A DNA stretch of 64,000 bases from Niveibacterium sp. SC-1 (lineage in GTDB: Bacteria; Pseudomonadota; Gammaproteobacteria; Burkholderiales; Rhodocyclaceae). Each line of letters starts with the position of its first letter. Position 1 is the stretch's first letter. This document shows positions 8,468-18,044 of this stretch, piece by piece. The position numbers and the translations under genes were made by a program. The DNA is taken from contig NZ_CP151275.1 of the NCBI RefSeq assembly GCF_038235435.1, forward strand, positions 1,488,001 through 1,552,000. Reading direction: 5' to 3'. Under the pieces are notes generated by a model that saw only the letters and a list, made by a program, of their open reading frames with translations, was not told the origin of the DNA and did no database searches.

Positions 8468-9628
8468 TCAGGCGTGCGAGTGCATGGCCCGCTTGCAGAG
8501 CAGGGCGATCAGGACGCAGACCACGCCGACGACCACCAGCGCATAGGGCAGGCCGGCGACTTGCGCGATGCCGCCGATGAGCGGCGGGCCGGCGAGGAAG
8601 CCGAAGTAGCCGCAGGAGGCCACGCCCGCGATGCCGCGGCCGGCGCTGATGCCGGGCACGTTGGCGGCGGCGGAGAAGAGCACCGGCACCATGTTGGCGA
8701 AGCCCAGGCCGGCGAAGGAGAAGCCAATGAGCGCGGCCACCGGATGGTGCAGGGCCAGCGCCGCCAGCATGGAGACGGCCGCGAGCCAGGCCGAGAGGCG
8801 CAGGGTGCGCTCACCGCCGAGGCGGGCGCGGATGAAGTCGCCACCGAAACGGCCGGCCGCCATGAAGGCGGAGAAGGCGCCGTAGCCCCAGGCTGCGATG
8901 GTCTGCGGGCTACCCAGATCCTTGGCCATGTAGAGCGTGCTCCAGTCGTACATGGCTCCTTCCCCAACGAAGCCCAAGGCGCACAGCACGCCCAGCAGCA
9001 CGACGGCGCGCGGCGGCAGCGAGAAGCCGTGGGCGTCCTTGTCATCGGTCTGGGTGTGCGAATCCGGCAGCATGTGGGTGGTGGCGTAGCCGATCAGCAC
9101 ATAGGCGATCACGGCAGTAACCACAACATGCAGGGTCGGCGTGATGTCGCTCATCGCGATCAGGCTGCCGATGCCTGCGCCGGCCAGGCCGCCGAGGCTG
9201 AAAAAGCCATGGAAGGCCGACATGATCGGCCTGCCGTAAGCGCGCTCGACTTCCACCGCCTCGGTGTTCATCGCCACGTCGAAGGCGCTGTTGCCCAGGC
9301 CGAAGACCAGCAGCAAGGGGAGCAAGGCGAGATAGCCAGGCATCACGAAGAGCGAGGCGAGCGCGCCGCTCAGCGCCATGCCGGCAACGAGCAGGACGCG
9401 GCGGGCGCCAAAGCGCGCGATCCAGCCACCGACATGCATCAGCGAAATGATCGCACCCACGGCGGCGGCCAGCATCAAGTAGGAGAGTTGGGCATCGCTG
9501 AGGCCGTATTGCGCGCGCACCGTGGGTACATGCACACCCCAGGTCGCGAACAGCAGGCCGTTGATGAAGAAGTGCGCCTGTACGGCGAAGCGCGCGGCGC
9601 GGGGCGGGTTGGCGGTCAAGGTGGTCAT
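8468..9628 (-). CDS. MFS transporter, YbjJ-like
   Basis: A 386-residue integral membrane protein with about twelve hydrophobic segments. The first cytoplasmic loop has GGWIARFGARRVLL, a variant of the MFS motif G-x-x-x-D-R-x-G-R-R. HFFINGLLFATWGVHVP at the start and AFDVAMNTEAVEVERAYGRPIMSAFHGFFSLG in the centre resemble E. coli YbjJ and fucose-permease-like members. The substrate is unknown. The start at 9628 (MTTLTANPPRAARF) is preferred over the upstream in-frame start at 9703, which adds a non-hydrophobic tail and overlaps the terminator region. Confidence 0.82.
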   Translation of the reverse strand: MTTLTANPPRAARFAVQAHFFINGLLFATWGVHVPTVRAQYGLSDAQLSYLMLAAAVGAIISLMHVGGWIARFGARRVLLVAGMALSGALASLFVMPGYLALLPLLLVFGLGNSAFDVAMNTEAVEVERAYGRPIMSAFHGFFSLGGLAGAGIGSLIAMSDITPTLHVVVTAVIAYVLIGYATTHMLPDSHTQTDDKDAHGFSLPPRAVVLLGVLCALGFVGEGAMYDWSTLYMAKDLGSPQTIAAWGYGAFSAFMAAGRFGGDFIRARLGGERTLRLSAWLAAVSMLAALALHHPVAALIGFSFAGLGFANMVPVLFSAAANVPGISAGRGIAGVASCGYFGFLAGPPLIGGIAQVAGLPYALVVVGVVCVLIALLCKRAMHSHA

Positions 9629-9694
9629 GGACGTCTTGGCTTGTGCGTGAGGGCGAGGGCGCACAGCTTGCACGCGAACGCCGGAAAGAGGAGC

Positions 9695-9734
9695 AAAAAA
9701 CAAAAAAGCGGCGACCCCGTGGGATCACCGCTTT
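9695..9734 (-). terminator. Intrinsic terminator after malZ
   Basis: On the minus strand a 13-bp stem (9722-9734 with 9706-9718, two G-U pairs, four-base loop) is followed by six T, G and six T. It ends the malZ transcript and separates it from the MFS gene. Confidence 0.85.
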
Positions 9735-9798
9735 GATGGTACGCATGCGTTCCGGTTCGATGCGTACTGGTCTTGCGCTACCGGCGCCGAGGCTGGCC

Positions 9799-11634
9799 TC
9801 AGTGCCCGAGATCCGCAAGAAAGATCATGCTCTCGTGGGCGGGTACGACGACCTCCAGCAGGCCGTCCTGCGCAAGGTTCTGGTGGCCCGAGAGCGTGTT
9901 CCAGGCGCGGGCGCGCAAGGGCAGCTGCCATATCGGCAGGCGCAGGGTCTGGGCCGCGTGGCCGCGGTTCTGCACCACGATGCTGGCGCTACCTTCGCCA
10001 AAGCGCGCGAAGGCGAAGACGTCGCCTTCCGCATGCAGATGCTGGATCGCGCCATGGCGCCACTCGGTCCGCGATTTGCGCAGCGCGATCATCGCGCGGA
10101 AGTGCTCGAAGAGTTCGCCGTTCCAGTTCGCGCGTTCCCAGTCGAAGCAGCGGCGGCAGTCCGGGTCGTTGCCGCCGGTGATGCCGATCTCGTTGCCGTA
10201 GTAGATGCAGGGCACGCCGGCATAGGCGAACTGCAGGGTGACGGCGAGCTTCATGGCGCTCACGCTCTCGTCGAGCAGGCCGAAGAAACGCGCGGTGTCG
10301 TGACTGTCGAGCAGGTTGAGCTGGGCGAGCTGGTTTTCGTACGGAATGCGGCCGCGGGCGCTGTGCAGCCATTCGGCGAAGTCGGCCGTGTCCAGGCGCG
10401 CCGGCTGGTAGGCGCCGTCCTGGCGCGCGAGCCATTCGCGCAGGGGGCTGGCGAAGCCGTAGTAGTTCATCGCGCCGTCTTCCTGGTCGCCCTGCAGCCA
10501 GCGGGTGGCCTCGGCGAAGTGCTCGCCCATCATGTAGGCCTCGGCGTTTTCCTCGCGCAGGGTCTGGCGGAAGGCGCGCACGTAGTGGGCGTTGTTGGTG
10601 GAGCCGCCACCTTCGCCCAGCATGTGGATCACGTCGAAACGCCAGCCGTCGATGTTGTAGGGCGCGCGCATCCAGTGGCGCAGGATGGCCTTCTCGCCGC
10701 GATAGACGATCTCGCGCACGTCATCCGAACGGAAGTCGAGCACCGGCAGCGACTTGTGGCCGTTCCAGCCGACGTATTCGTCATGCTCGTCGCGGGCATA
10801 CCAGGTGCGCCAGGGCGAGTCGGGCGCCTGGCCCGCACCCATGACGGCGTGGCGACCGTGCAGGTTGAACCAGGGGTGGTTGGTGGCGGTGTGGTTCACC
10901 ACCGCGTCGAGCACCAGCCGCATGCCGCGCGCGCGCAGGTCTTCGGAGAGCGCGACCAGGGCATCGTTGCCGCCCAGGTGCGGGTCCACGCTGTAGTAGT
11001 CCTCGGTGTCGTAGCGGTGGTTGCTGCCCGAGGTGAAGATCGGGTTGAGGTAGAGCGCGGTGACGCCGAGTTCGCGCTGCAGGTAGTCGAGCTGCTTGCG
11101 TACGCCGATGAGGTCGCCGCCGTAGAACTCGGTGGCGGGGTAGGCGGCGTTGGGCAGCTCGCCCCACTTCTTGGCGATCACCGGCCAGTTGCCGTTGCGA
11201 TAGACGTACTCGTTGTTCTTCACCGCCAGCGCGGGGTTACCCTGGCAGAAGCGGTCGGGGAAGATCTGGTAGAAGACCTGGTCGCGCACCCAGGCCGGCG
11301 GCTGGTCGGCGCGGTTGACCCGGAACATCGATTCGCGGTGCGGCAGGCGCGGATGGCGGCCATCGGCGGCGAGCCAGTGCTGGCGTTGTTCGGCGATGAC
11401 CTTGAAGCAATAGACCGTGGGGCTGTTGCCATGGTCCCAGGGGAATTCGCATTCGAAGCGATGCAGGCCGCCGTCCATGCCGGCCGGGTGCATGTCGATC
11501 AGCTTGGCTTCGTTGTCGGGCTCGCAACGCAGCTGCACCTTGATGTCGGTGGCGCGATCGACGAGCAGGACCACTCTGCAACCCAGCGCACCGCGGGTCA
11601 GCCAGGGCTCGATTTGCGGATGGGCAAGAAACAT
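9799..11634 (-). CDS. malZ: Maltodextrin glucosidase (GH13)
   Basis: The 611-residue length matches E. coli MalZ (605). An N-terminal beta domain (residues 1-110) is followed by the GH13 barrel: DQVFYQIFPDRF at the start, DAVVNHT (region I), GWRFDVIHML with the nucleophile aspartate (II), MMGEHF with the acid/base glutamate (III) and LLDSHDT (IV). MalZ is cytoplasmic and removes glucose from the reducing end of maltodextrins. No signal peptide is present. The start at 11634 follows GGAG at good spacing; the frame stays open to 11844 without conserved sequence. A maltoporin-like porin lies 25 kb away at 36963-38216. Confidence 0.92.
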   Translation of the reverse strand: MFLAHPQIEPWLTRGALGCRVVLLVDRATDIKVQLRCEPDNEAKLIDMHPAGMDGGLHRFECEFPWDHGNSPTVYCFKVIAEQRQHWLAADGRHPRLPHRESMFRVNRADQPPAWVRDQVFYQIFPDRFCQGNPALAVKNNEYVYRNGNWPVIAKKWGELPNAAYPATEFYGGDLIGVRKQLDYLQRELGVTALYLNPIFTSGSNHRYDTEDYYSVDPHLGGNDALVALSEDLRARGMRLVLDAVVNHTATNHPWFNLHGRHAVMGAGQAPDSPWRTWYARDEHDEYVGWNGHKSLPVLDFRSDDVREIVYRGEKAILRHWMRAPYNIDGWRFDVIHMLGEGGGSTNNAHYVRAFRQTLREENAEAYMMGEHFAEATRWLQGDQEDGAMNYYGFASPLREWLARQDGAYQPARLDTADFAEWLHSARGRIPYENQLAQLNLLDSHDTARFFGLLDESVSAMKLAVTLQFAYAGVPCIYYGNEIGITGGNDPDCRRCFDWERANWNGELFEHFRAMIALRKSRTEWRHGAIQHLHAEGDVFAFARFGEGSASIVVQNRGHAAQTLRLPIWQLPLRARAWNTLSGHQNLAQDGLLEVVVPAHESMIFLADLGH

Positions 11635-11752
11635 CGGGTACTCCGGGTGAAAAGATGGCCGCAGTCTAGTGAGGTGCCTGCCCGCGGACTTGGCCTGAAT
11701 TGCGGGTGTGACGGGCGGCGCGATGGGCGTCCCTGAACGTGCCTGATAACGG

Positions 11753-11778
11753 CGAAAGGCGCCGCAAGGCGCCTTTCG
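11753..11778 (-). terminator. Hairpin after the DUF1631 gene
   Basis: A perfect 11-bp inverted repeat (11753-11763 with 11768-11778, four-base loop) lies 20 bases beyond the DUF1631 stop on the minus strand. The stem ends in CTTTCG and lacks a long T run. Confidence 0.55.
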
Positions 11779-11797
11779 TGGCGGCTTGAGGCTGCGC

Positions 11798-13783
11798 TCA
11801 GCCGCCGCGCAGGCTGCGCAAGGCGGCTTGCGCAGCCTGGTCAAAGAGCGAGGATTCGGCGAGCTGGCGCACGTTGCCCGCCTGGGCCTGCTGCACCAGG
11901 GCCCGCAGGGTGACGGCGAGCACGCCCTGGCGGTCGGGGTCGACCAGCACCATGACCTGGCGCGAGGGCGCGATCCAGCCCACGCAACCGCGCACGCGCC
12001 GGCCGTCGGGCAGCTCGATTTCCAGCCACTGCCCCTCGGTGATCTTGCTCACCAGTTCGGGTACTTCCGGATCGCGCGAGATGAAGCCATGCACACTCAG
12101 CACGCGCAGGCCGGAGACCTCGCCCAGGCCATTGAGCCGCAATTCGTTCGTGGGGCCGGGGTAGGGCTGGCTGGCCGCAGGAAGCACGCGGCCCTGCATC
12201 GCCGCAGTGTGCAGTGCCATGCAAGGCGCCAGTGCGGCCTGCTGCGCGTCGCCCTCCAGCCCGCTGCGCTCCAGGCCGCGCTGCATGCGGCGCAGCAGTT
12301 CCGGCAGGAGCTTGAGCAACTGGTTGCGCTCCTCCGGCGTCTGTTTCGGTTGCACGCTCCAGATCAGGCGGTCGGCCACCATCAGGCCATTGCGCCATTC
12401 GCTGCCCTTGTCGCCGTGGCTGAGCAGGATCTCCTGCAGGGCCGCCTGCCAGTGGTTCTCGAGGAAGGCGCGCACCGGTGTGGGCAGGGTGTCGCTTTCC
12501 ATCGCGCGGAGGGCCTTGGAGGCGAGGCGGGCGGCGGTTTCTTCGCGCTCGACCCGGTTGGCGGCTTCCACATACTGCTGGGCGCGGTCGCGCACGCCGG
12601 CGAGCCGCACCGAGGCGATCGCCTCGATCCGCGGCAGCTCGGTCGCGAAGACGCTGACGTCGCGGTCGAAGTTGCGCTGGATGTTGCCGGCCGTCTCGTT
12701 GAGCGCGCGGGTGATCGCGTGATCGGGCGGCGTATCCGGGCCCAGGCCCACGCACAGCCCGCACATGGCGTCGAGCAGCCGGCGCGCGGGATGGGCGCGA
12801 TCGCTGATGAGCGCCGGATCGGTGATCGCGAGCTTGAGCAGCGGCACCCGCAGGCGGGCGATCGCGCCCTTGCCGGAGGTGGGCAGGCGCGGGTGCGCGA
12901 GCAGGTTCTCGAAGACGCGCTCGATGGTGTCGAGCGCGGCCTTGTTGGCCGGTGCGAGCAGCGGGCCGAGTTCGGTGGAGCCGAGCCGCTGGCTGATGTC
13001 GCCCGCGCTCTGCTGTTGCTCGGAGAGCCAGCCGAGCACGCGGTCGCGCACCGCGGCGGCGAGCGAAGGGTCGAGCGTGACGGCGTTGGGCGCGGGCACG
13101 GCCTGGCGCGACATCAGCGCGCGCTGCAGCTCGGCCACCGGGCCGGCCGCCTGGCGCTGCGGCACCTGGTCCAGCCCGCCGCTCTCGCTGGCGACGCCGC
13201 GTGCGGCCGGCGGGTCGTTGCGGACCAGGCTCTTGGTTTCGACCCCGGCGCTTTCCATCACCTGGTTGAGCTTGTTGTAGAGCATCAACAGGCGGTGGCC
13301 CAGCGTGGGCTCGATGCGTTCGACCAGGGAAAGGCGCTCGTCCGAGGAGAGTCCGGCTTCGTCCGAGAGCGCACGCACGGCGCAGCACACGGTCTCGACG
13401 CCGATGGGCAGCTGTTCCTGCGAGGCGTCGCTCTGGTCGAGCAGGCTCATGTAGCGCAGGTGCAGCTTGGCCAGCACGCCTTCGCAGCGCTCGCGCAGGT
13501 GGCGGGCGAGGTCGGTGAGGCGGATGGTGAATTCGAGATCTTCCTCGCGGACCAGGCTGATGCGCGAGGCGGTGAGCCCGCGTGCCGCTTCGAAGCCACG
13601 GCGGTCCTTGATGCCCAGCAGCTCGTCGTGGCTGTCCGCCGCGCCGCGGCGCAGGGCCTCCAGGGTTTCATCGTGGATGAAGCCCTGTTCGCGGAAATAC
13701 TCCGTCAGGGTATCGAGCAGGGCTTCGCGCCCCTGCTGGATCATTTGTGTCTTGAGGCTGTTGTCCGGTTGCGTCTGGGTCAT
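11798..13783 (-). CDS. DUF1631 family protein
   Basis: A 661-residue cytoplasmic protein of the DUF1631 family, which is common in beta- and gammaproteobacteria and has no established biochemical role; some members are misannotated as thymidine phosphorylase. The protein is largely alpha-helical and rich in Arg, Glu and Leu, with long amphipathic stretches (for example residues 60-150 and 230-420). A more beta-rich C-terminal segment (VSGLRVLSVHGFISRD through VGWIAPSRQVMVLVD) resembles a PilZ-like or SH3-like barrel. The start at 13783 (MTQTQPDNSL) is preferred to the frame's upstream opening at 13909. It is transcribed divergently from the glutamate dehydrogenase gene. Confidence 0.8.
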   Translation of the reverse strand: MTQTQPDNSLKTQMIQQGREALLDTLTEYFREQGFIHDETLEALRRGAADSHDELLGIKDRRGFEAARGLTASRISLVREEDLEFTIRLTDLARHLRERCEGVLAKLHLRYMSLLDQSDASQEQLPIGVETVCCAVRALSDEAGLSSDERLSLVERIEPTLGHRLLMLYNKLNQVMESAGVETKSLVRNDPPAARGVASESGGLDQVPQRQAAGPVAELQRALMSRQAVPAPNAVTLDPSLAAAVRDRVLGWLSEQQQSAGDISQRLGSTELGPLLAPANKAALDTIERVFENLLAHPRLPTSGKGAIARLRVPLLKLAITDPALISDRAHPARRLLDAMCGLCVGLGPDTPPDHAITRALNETAGNIQRNFDRDVSVFATELPRIEAIASVRLAGVRDRAQQYVEAANRVEREETAARLASKALRAMESDTLPTPVRAFLENHWQAALQEILLSHGDKGSEWRNGLMVADRLIWSVQPKQTPEERNQLLKLLPELLRRMQRGLERSGLEGDAQQAALAPCMALHTAAMQGRVLPAASQPYPGPTNELRLNGLGEVSGLRVLSVHGFISRDPEVPELVSKITEGQWLEIELPDGRRVRGCVGWIAPSRQVMVLVDPDRQGVLAVTLRALVQQAQAGNVRQLAESSLFDQAAQAALRSLRGG

Positions 13784-14090
13784 TGCCGCGGCAGGAAAGG
13801 GGGTTGGGCGAATATATCCGAGCGATGTCTGCCTGAACGCGACCTGACTCAAAAGGCAGACACCGGACGGCGCCTGTATAAAGATTTCACGCAAGGGGCC
13901 GAAGTTCAATGCAGGAACCCGACAACCGCGTGCGCCCTCTCAAGGCGTGTATCAGATGAGCGGGAGCCTACTCCCCGACGCGCCGCGGGGCCATGTACGG
14001 CAGGCGGTCTCCGCCGATCTGGCGCATCGACGCGACGGGCGGTAGGCATCGCACACGAGCAGGACGCGACAGGCTGCACAGGAGGGACGC

Positions 14091-15362
14091 ATGACGGCAC
14101 TTTCCTTTGTCCCGGTTTCGTCGGGAGGCCCCTGGAACACCTACCTCACGCAGGTCGAGCGCGTGCTGCCCTACCTGGGGCCGCTCTCGCGCTGGGCCGA
14201 GACGCTCCGACGACCCAAACGCGCCCTGGTGGTGGACGTCCCGATCGAAATGGACGATGGCAGCATCCGCCATTTCGAGGGCTTCCGTGTCCAGCACAAC
14301 CTTTCGCGCGGACCCGGCAAGGGCGGCGTGCGCTTCCATCCGGCCGTGACCCTCGAAGAGGTGATGGCGCTCGCGGCCTGGATGACGGTCAAGAACGCCG
14401 CGGTGAACCTGCCCTACGGCGGCGCCAAGGGCGGCGTGCGGGTGGATCCGCGCGAGCTCTCGCGGCGTGAGCTGGAGAAGGTCACGCGCCGCTACACCAG
14501 CGAGATCGGGCTGATCATCGGGCCGGACAAGGACATCCCCGCGCCCGACGTGAATACCAACGGCCAGATCATGGCCTGGATGATGGACACCTACTCGATG
14601 AACGTCGGGGCCGCCTCCACGGGTGTCGTCACCGGCAAGCCGATCGCCCTGGGCGGTTCGCTCGGGCGGGTCAAGGCAACCGGGCGCGGCGTCTTCGTGA
14701 TCGGCCGCGAGATCGCGCGGCGGCTGCAGATGCAGATCGCCGGTTCGCGGGTGGCGATCCAGGGCTTCGGCAACGTGGGCAGCGCGGCGGCCGAACTCTT
14801 CGCCGGCAACGGCGCGAAGATCGTGGCGGTGCAGGACCACACCGGCAGCATCGCCAACCCCGCGGGCATCGACATCGCCACGCTGGTGGCGACCGCGCAG
14901 CGCGACGGCGGTGTCGCGGGCTGCCCGGGCGCGGAGCGCATCGACGACGAGGCCTTCTGGGATGCGCCCTGCGAATTCCTGGTGCCGGCCGCGCTCGAAG
15001 GCCAGCTCACCGCCGAGCGCGCGCGCCGGGTGCAGACGCGGGTCGTGCTCGAAGGCGCCAACGGCCCTACGCCACCGGACGCGGACGATGTGCTCGCCGA
15101 GCGCGGCATCACGGTGGTGCCCGACGTGATCTGCAACGCCGGCGGCGTCACCGTCTCCTACTTCGAGTGGGTCCAGGACCTGCAGAGCTTTTTCTGGAGC
15201 GAGGACGAGATCAACGTGCGCCTGGAGCGCATCCTCGCCGATGCCTTCCGGCGCATCTGGGAGACCGCGCAGGAGCACCACATTCCGCTACGCACCGCGG
15301 CCTTCGTAGTGGCCTGCACCCGCATCCTCGCAGCGCGCGAGGAACGTGGCCTTTATCCCTAA
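14091..15362 (+). CDS. gdhA: Glutamate dehydrogenase (Glu/Leu/Phe/Val family)
   Basis: Catalyses reversible oxidative deamination of glutamate to 2-oxoglutarate and ammonia in the cytoplasm. The 423-residue protein shows the substrate-binding and catalytic region KGGVRFHP, then [16 protein letters not shown] with the catalytic lysine, [13 protein letters not shown], and the NAD(P)-binding Rossmann motif [26 protein letters not shown] near the C-terminus is typical of the NAD-type small enzymes. The ATG at 14091 follows an AGGAGG Shine-Dalgarno. It is 730 bases from any other plus-strand gene upstream and 93 bases before kup. Confidence 0.93.
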   Translation: MTALSFVPVSSGGPWNTYLTQVERVLPYLGPLSRWAETLRRPKRALVVDVPIEMDDGSIRHFEGFRVQHNLSRGPGKGGVRFHPAVTLEEVMALAAWMTVKNAAVNLPYGGAKGGVRVDPRELSRRELEKVTRRYTSEIGLIIGPDKDIPAPDVNTNGQIMAWMMDTYSMNVGAASTGVVTGKPIALGGSLGRVKATGRGVFVIGREIARRLQMQIAGSRVAIQGFGNVGSAAAELFAGNGAKIVAVQDHTGSIANPAGIDIATLVATAQRDGGVAGCPGAERIDDEAFWDAPCEFLVPAALEGQLTAERARRVQTRVVLEGANGPTPPDADDVLAERGITVVPDVICNAGGVTVSYFEWVQDLQSFFWSEDEINVRLERILADAFRRIWETAQEHHIPLRTAAFVVACTRILAAREERGLYP

Positions 15363-15455
15363 GCGCAGGGTCCGCGGGGGCGACTCCGCGGCGCTTTCGC
15401 GCTAACCTCGCGGCCTTGTTTCACCGCGACACCCCCGGTCGCTGCAGGAGACTCC

Positions 15456-17330
15456 ATGAGTGCACCGCGTACCAGCCAGTCCGCCCTGACCCTTGCCGCG
15501 CTCGGCGTGGTCTTCGGCGACATCGGTACCAGCCCGCTCTACGCGATGAAGGAAACCTTCTCGCAGGAACACTTCCCCCTCCCCGTCGTCGCCGACAACG
15601 TCTACGGCATCCTCTCCCTGATCGTCTGGACCCTGATCCTCGTCGTCACGGTGAAGTACGTGGTGCTGGTGATGCGCGCGGACAACCACGGCGAAGGCGG
15701 TGTCGTGGCCCTCATGGCACGCGTGCTCGACCGCGCCACCGACCGGCCGCGCAAGCGCATGCTGGCGATGATGGCGGGCCTCGCCGGGGCCGCACTGTTC
15801 TACGGCGACGGCGTCATCACCCCGGCCATCTCGGTGCTCTCGGCGGTGGAAGGGCTGGAGATCGCCACGCCGGCCATGAAGCCTTTCGTGCTCCCGATTG
15901 CGCTGGTCATCCTGATCTCGCTCTTCCTGATCCAGCGCCACGGCACCACGCGCGTGGGGCGCTTCTTCGGCCCGGTGGTGCTCCTGTGGTTCGCCACCCT
16001 CGGCGTGCTCGGCGTCGTGAATGTGATCTCGCATCCGCAGGTGCTGTGGGCCTTGTCGCCGCACCACGCGGCGCGCTTCGCGATCGAGCACCGGCATGTC
16101 GCTTTCCTCGCGCTGGGCGCGGTCTTCCTGACGGTGACCGGGGCCGAGGCGCTGTATGCGGACATGGGCCACTTCGGCAAGGCGCCGATCCGTCGCGCCT
16201 GGGCCTTCGTGGTGCTGCCGGCCTTGCTGCTCAACTACCTGGGGCAGGGCGCGGTGCTGATCGAAAATCCGGCCGCGGCGAGCAACCCCTTCTTCCTCGC
16301 TGTGCCCGACTTCCTGCTGCTGCCCATGGTGGGGCTCGCCACGCTGGCGACCGTCATCGCCTCGCAGGCGCTGATCACCGGGGCCTTTTCGCTCACGCGC
16401 GAACTGATCCAGCTGGGCTACTGCCCGCGCATGCAGGTGCAGCACACCTCCGGTTCGCACATGGGCCAGATCTACGTGCCCTTCGTGAACAAGACGCTGA
16501 TGGTGCTGGTGATCTTCGCGGTGCTGGGCTTCCGCAGTTCCTCGAACCTGGCGGCGGCCTATGGCATCGCGGTCTCGCTCACGATGGTGGTCACCACGCT
16601 GCTCGCCTTCTCGGTGGTGCGGCGCGACTGGAACTGGCCGATGCCGCTCGCGCTGTTGGTCTTCCTGCCCCTGCTGTTCCTCGATGTCGCCTTCGTCTCT
16701 GCCAACGCGCTCAAGGTCTACGACGGCGGCTGGGTGCCGCTGGTCTTTGGCGCCTTCGTCTTCCTCTTGCTGTCGACCTGGCGGCGCGGGCGCGAGCAGC
16801 TCAGCGAACGGCTGGCCGCCGAGGCGATCGAACTCGATCCTTTCGTGAAGGCGCTCGCCCACGAACCTTTCCCGCGCGCGCCCCTGATCGCCGTCTTCCT
16901 GACCGGCAGTTCGGGCGTGGTGCCGCGCGCCCTCCTGCACAACCTCAAGCACAACATGGTGCTGCACGAGACCACGGTCTTCATGAGCGTGATCTTCCGG
17001 CCGGTGCCGCGGGTGGAGAACAGCCAGCGCGTGCTGGTCGAGCGGATGGCGCCGGGCTTCTTCCGCGTGCGCTTCTACTTCGGCTTCATGGAAGACCCCG
17101 ACCTGCCCAACGCGATGGAGTGGTGTGGCGAGCAGGAGCTGGTGCTTAACGCGGAAGAAGTTTCCTTCTTCCTCTCGCGCGAGACTCTGTTGCCCACGCC
17201 GGGCGAGGGCATGCCGGTCTGGCGCGAACGGCTCTTCGAGATCATGTTCCGCAACGCCACCAGCGCCGCGAGCTTCTTCAACCTGCCGCCCAACCGCGTG
17301 GTGGAGATGGGCAGCCAGGTCGCGATCTAG
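15456..17330 (+). CDS. kup: Low-affinity potassium uptake protein Kup
   Basis: A 624-residue inner-membrane potassium/proton symporter, the usual Kup length. It opens with ALGVVFGDIGTSPLYAMKETF, the KUP hallmark, and has about twelve hydrophobic segments to residue 430 followed by a hydrophilic C-terminal domain. YGDGVITPAISVLSAVEG, GHFGKAPIRRAW and YNPAA-like ENPAAASNPFF stretches are also characteristic. CAGGAG precedes the ATG. It stands 93 bases after the glutamate dehydrogenase gene with no clear terminator between, so read-through is possible. It converges on the isochorismatase gene. Confidence 0.93.
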   Translation: MSAPRTSQSALTLAALGVVFGDIGTSPLYAMKETFSQEHFPLPVVADNVYGILSLIVWTLILVVTVKYVVLVMRADNHGEGGVVALMARVLDRATDRPRKRMLAMMAGLAGAALFYGDGVITPAISVLSAVEGLEIATPAMKPFVLPIALVILISLFLIQRHGTTRVGRFFGPVVLLWFATLGVLGVVNVISHPQVLWALSPHHAARFAIEHRHVAFLALGAVFLTVTGAEALYADMGHFGKAPIRRAWAFVVLPALLLNYLGQGAVLIENPAAASNPFFLAVPDFLLLPMVGLATLATVIASQALITGAFSLTRELIQLGYCPRMQVQHTSGSHMGQIYVPFVNKTLMVLVIFAVLGFRSSSNLAAAYGIAVSLTMVVTTLLAFSVVRRDWNWPMPLALLVFLPLLFLDVAFVSANALKVYDGGWVPLVFGAFVFLLLSTWRRGREQLSERLAAEAIELDPFVKALAHEPFPRAPLIAVFLTGSSGVVPRALLHNLKHNMVLHETTVFMSVIFRPVPRVENSQRVLVERMAPGFFRVRFYFGFMEDPDLPNAMEWCGEQELVLNAEEVSFFLSRETLLPTPGEGMPVWRERLFEIMFRNATSAASFFNLPPNRVVEMGSQVAI

Positions 17331-17362
17331 AGGCGCTGCGCCAACGTCGCCAGCCCGCCCGC

Positions 17363-17941
17363 TCAGGCTGCGGGCAGGGCGGCGAGGATCTCCACCGTGC
17401 TGCGCACCCGCGCGAGCCTGGGCAGGATGTAGCGGACGGAGAAAGCGTGCATCTCGGCGCTGGGCGAACCGGTCGCGTCTTCGGCGAGCACGATCGCGTA
17501 GCCCAGCTCCCAGGCCGCGCGCGCCGTGCCCTCGACGCCGATGTTGGTGGCGATGCCGCCCAGCACCAGGGTACGGATGCCACGACGGCGCAGCTGCAGG
17601 TCCAGCTCCGTGCCGTGGAAGGCATTCCACTGCCGCTTGATGATCGCGATGTCCTGCGGCGCGGCGGGCAGCTCCTCGGGATAGGCGAGCCAGTTCGGTG
17701 GCAGCTTCGAAGGTGGCGGCGAGGGCTGGTCCACCGCCGTGCCGGGTGCGTCTCCGCCGTCGGCCGACCAGCCGACCCGCACGCGGACCACGGGTGCCGC
17801 CAGGGCATGGAAGCGCTCGACCAGGGCGCCGGCCTTGCGCAGGATCGTCGCGCCGTCGTTCGGCGCCTGGGCCATCGGCACGATGCCTTGCTGCAGGTCG
17901 ATGAGCACGAGCGCGGTGCTGGCAGGATCGAGTTCGAGCAT
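17363..17941 (-). CDS. Isochorismatase-fold hydrolase lacking the catalytic cysteine
   Basis: A 192-residue isochorismatase-superfamily protein: LVLIDLQQGIV supplies the family aspartate and IIKRQWNAF the lysine. In cysteine hydrolases of this fold the next motif reads T-N-x-C-V-E; here it is ATNIGVEGTARAA, with glycine at the cysteine position, as in true isochorismatases of the EntB/PhzD type. The substrate is therefore uncertain. No siderophore or phenazine gene is nearby. GGAGG lies before the ATG at 17941. A divergent TetR-family regulator lies 103 bases away with two palindromes between them, so this is the likely target of that regulator. Confidence 0.82.
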   Translation of the reverse strand: MLELDPASTALVLIDLQQGIVPMAQAPNDGATILRKAGALVERFHALAAPVVRVRVGWSADGGDAPGTAVDQPSPPPSKLPPNWLAYPEELPAAPQDIAIIKRQWNAFHGTELDLQLRRRGIRTLVLGGIATNIGVEGTARAAWELGYAIVLAEDATGSPSAEMHAFSVRYILPRLARVRSTVEILAALPAA

Positions 17942-17970
17942 GGGAAGACGCCTCCAGGATGGGGGATTGG

Positions 17971-17992
17971 TTTGTGAGGGTATGCTCACAAA
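17971..17992. promoter_or_regulatory. Palindromic operator 1 between isochorismatase and tetR genes
   Basis: A perfect 8-bp inverted repeat, TTTGTGAG and CTCACAAA spaced by six bases, lies 30 bases before the isochorismatase start. It is a likely binding site for the divergent TetR-family protein. Confidence 0.55.
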
Positions 17993-18011
17993 CATGGGGT
18001 GTTCGATTATA

Positions 18012-18025
18012 TGAGGAAATCCTCA
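18012..18025. promoter_or_regulatory. Palindromic operator 2 before the tetR gene
   Basis: TGAGGA-AA-TCCTCA is a perfect palindrome, extended on the right by CAAAA. It shares the CTCACAAA half-site with operator 1 and overlaps the region just upstream of the tetR start, which suggests autorepression. Confidence 0.5.
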
Positions 18026-18044
18026 CAAAATGGCGGAGCGGAAA